From Azadirachta indica (lineage: Eukaryota; Streptophyta; Magnoliopsida; Sapindales; Meliaceae), in assembly GCA_022749755.1 (NCBI GenBank), contig CM040451.1, positions 11,855,871-11,919,870 on the forward strand: a DNA stretch of 64,000 bases, read 5' to 3'. Below the pieces are notes generated by a model, which had not been told where the DNA came from, made no database searches, and was given only the letters and a program-made list of their open reading frames with translations. The number at the start of each line of letters is the position of its first letter. Within the stretch, counting starts at the first letter, position 1. Made by a program: the position numbers and the translations under genes. Shown one piece after another: positions 63,555-64,000 of the stretch.

Positions 63555-64000
63555 TGAGTATTAATCATTTTTTTTTTTCTGAAGTTCTTCAAATTGAATT
63601 TGCTATCTTCATTGTTATGATCTGTACCATTCCTTGAAATTTAGTTTAGTTCTGAAGGATAGTTGTCTCTTAGCATTTTAACCACTTCAAATTAAAGGCA
63701 TGCCTTTCCACTTTTCTGTAGATCATGATAGTGGTTCCAGAATAACATTTAATCTCATTATATGATTTAAACATTGATGTAATTTTTGGTTCATTGCTCT
63801 ATATCCCTTTTAGATAATGTTTTCTTTGAGTCTTCTCTTCTACCTTGTCGTGGAATAATCCAGCCTTCTTTCCATAATCAAGAGTTGTTGTTTCAAGTTG
63901 TCATTGTACTGTTGAAATCTCTTTTATTACTATTGAACTTTCATCAAATGCACATATATTTACACACCAGCCATTTTGTCTTTTTATAACAAGCTAATTT

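Overview
The window is nuclear DNA from a flowering plant, almost certainly a eudicot. Genes have many short introns with GT-AG junctions in AT-rich sequence, the protein families are plant-specific (class III peroxidase, clade 2 glutamate receptor-like channels), and hAT, CACTA-like, Mutator-type and Copia elements are present. The style would fit a woody rosid such as Citrus, but that is a guess and no species is claimed. There is no bacterial, organellar or viral gene cluster and no CRISPR array. I saw no tRNA or rRNA gene, though no model-based search was possible.

Layout. (1) 1-13688 is a conserved housekeeping block: a class III peroxidase (PER19-like, minus strand, cut by the left edge), the mitochondrial F1-ATPase assembly factor ATP11, and API5 (apoptosis inhibitor 5), both on the plus strand. 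From memory this is the order of Arabidopsis At2g34060-At2g34050-At2g34040. (2) 14288-17598 is a decayed hAT transposon with an 8-bp target duplication. A 268-bp MITE with a perfect 9-bp duplication is nested inside it. (3) 18050-54213 is a cluster of glutamate receptor-like (GLR2-type) ligand-gated channel genes. Two head-to-tail genes on the minus strand (A, B) are followed by a broken copy (C) split by a 3.3-kb CACTA-like element, then two tail fragments around a polygalacturonase pseudogene, then an inverted pair (D plus, E minus) with an internally deleted Copia retrotransposon between them. (4) 55804-57253 is a second polygalacturonase pseudogene, from the same segmental duplication as the first. 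(5) 58082 to the right edge is the 5' part of a DEAH-box RNA helicase gene (DEAH9/DHX35-like).

Genes B, D and E have complete, uninterrupted exon sets encoding 932, 936 and 932 residues, all with five coding exons and identical intron phases. Gene A has the same structure but carries a TAG in its last exon. The 61 codons after it remain open and end in the same kind of C-terminus as gene B, so the tail loss looks recent or is a sequence error. Copy C and the two tail fragments belong to the D/E subgroup.

I found no wholly new system. The most notable items are the CACTA-like element carrying a frameshifted aldo-keto reductase fragment and possibly another first exon, the late nonsense codon in GLR A, tandem splice acceptors 21 nt apart conserved in GLR A and B, and the large inverted duplication formed by GLR D and E with their promoters.
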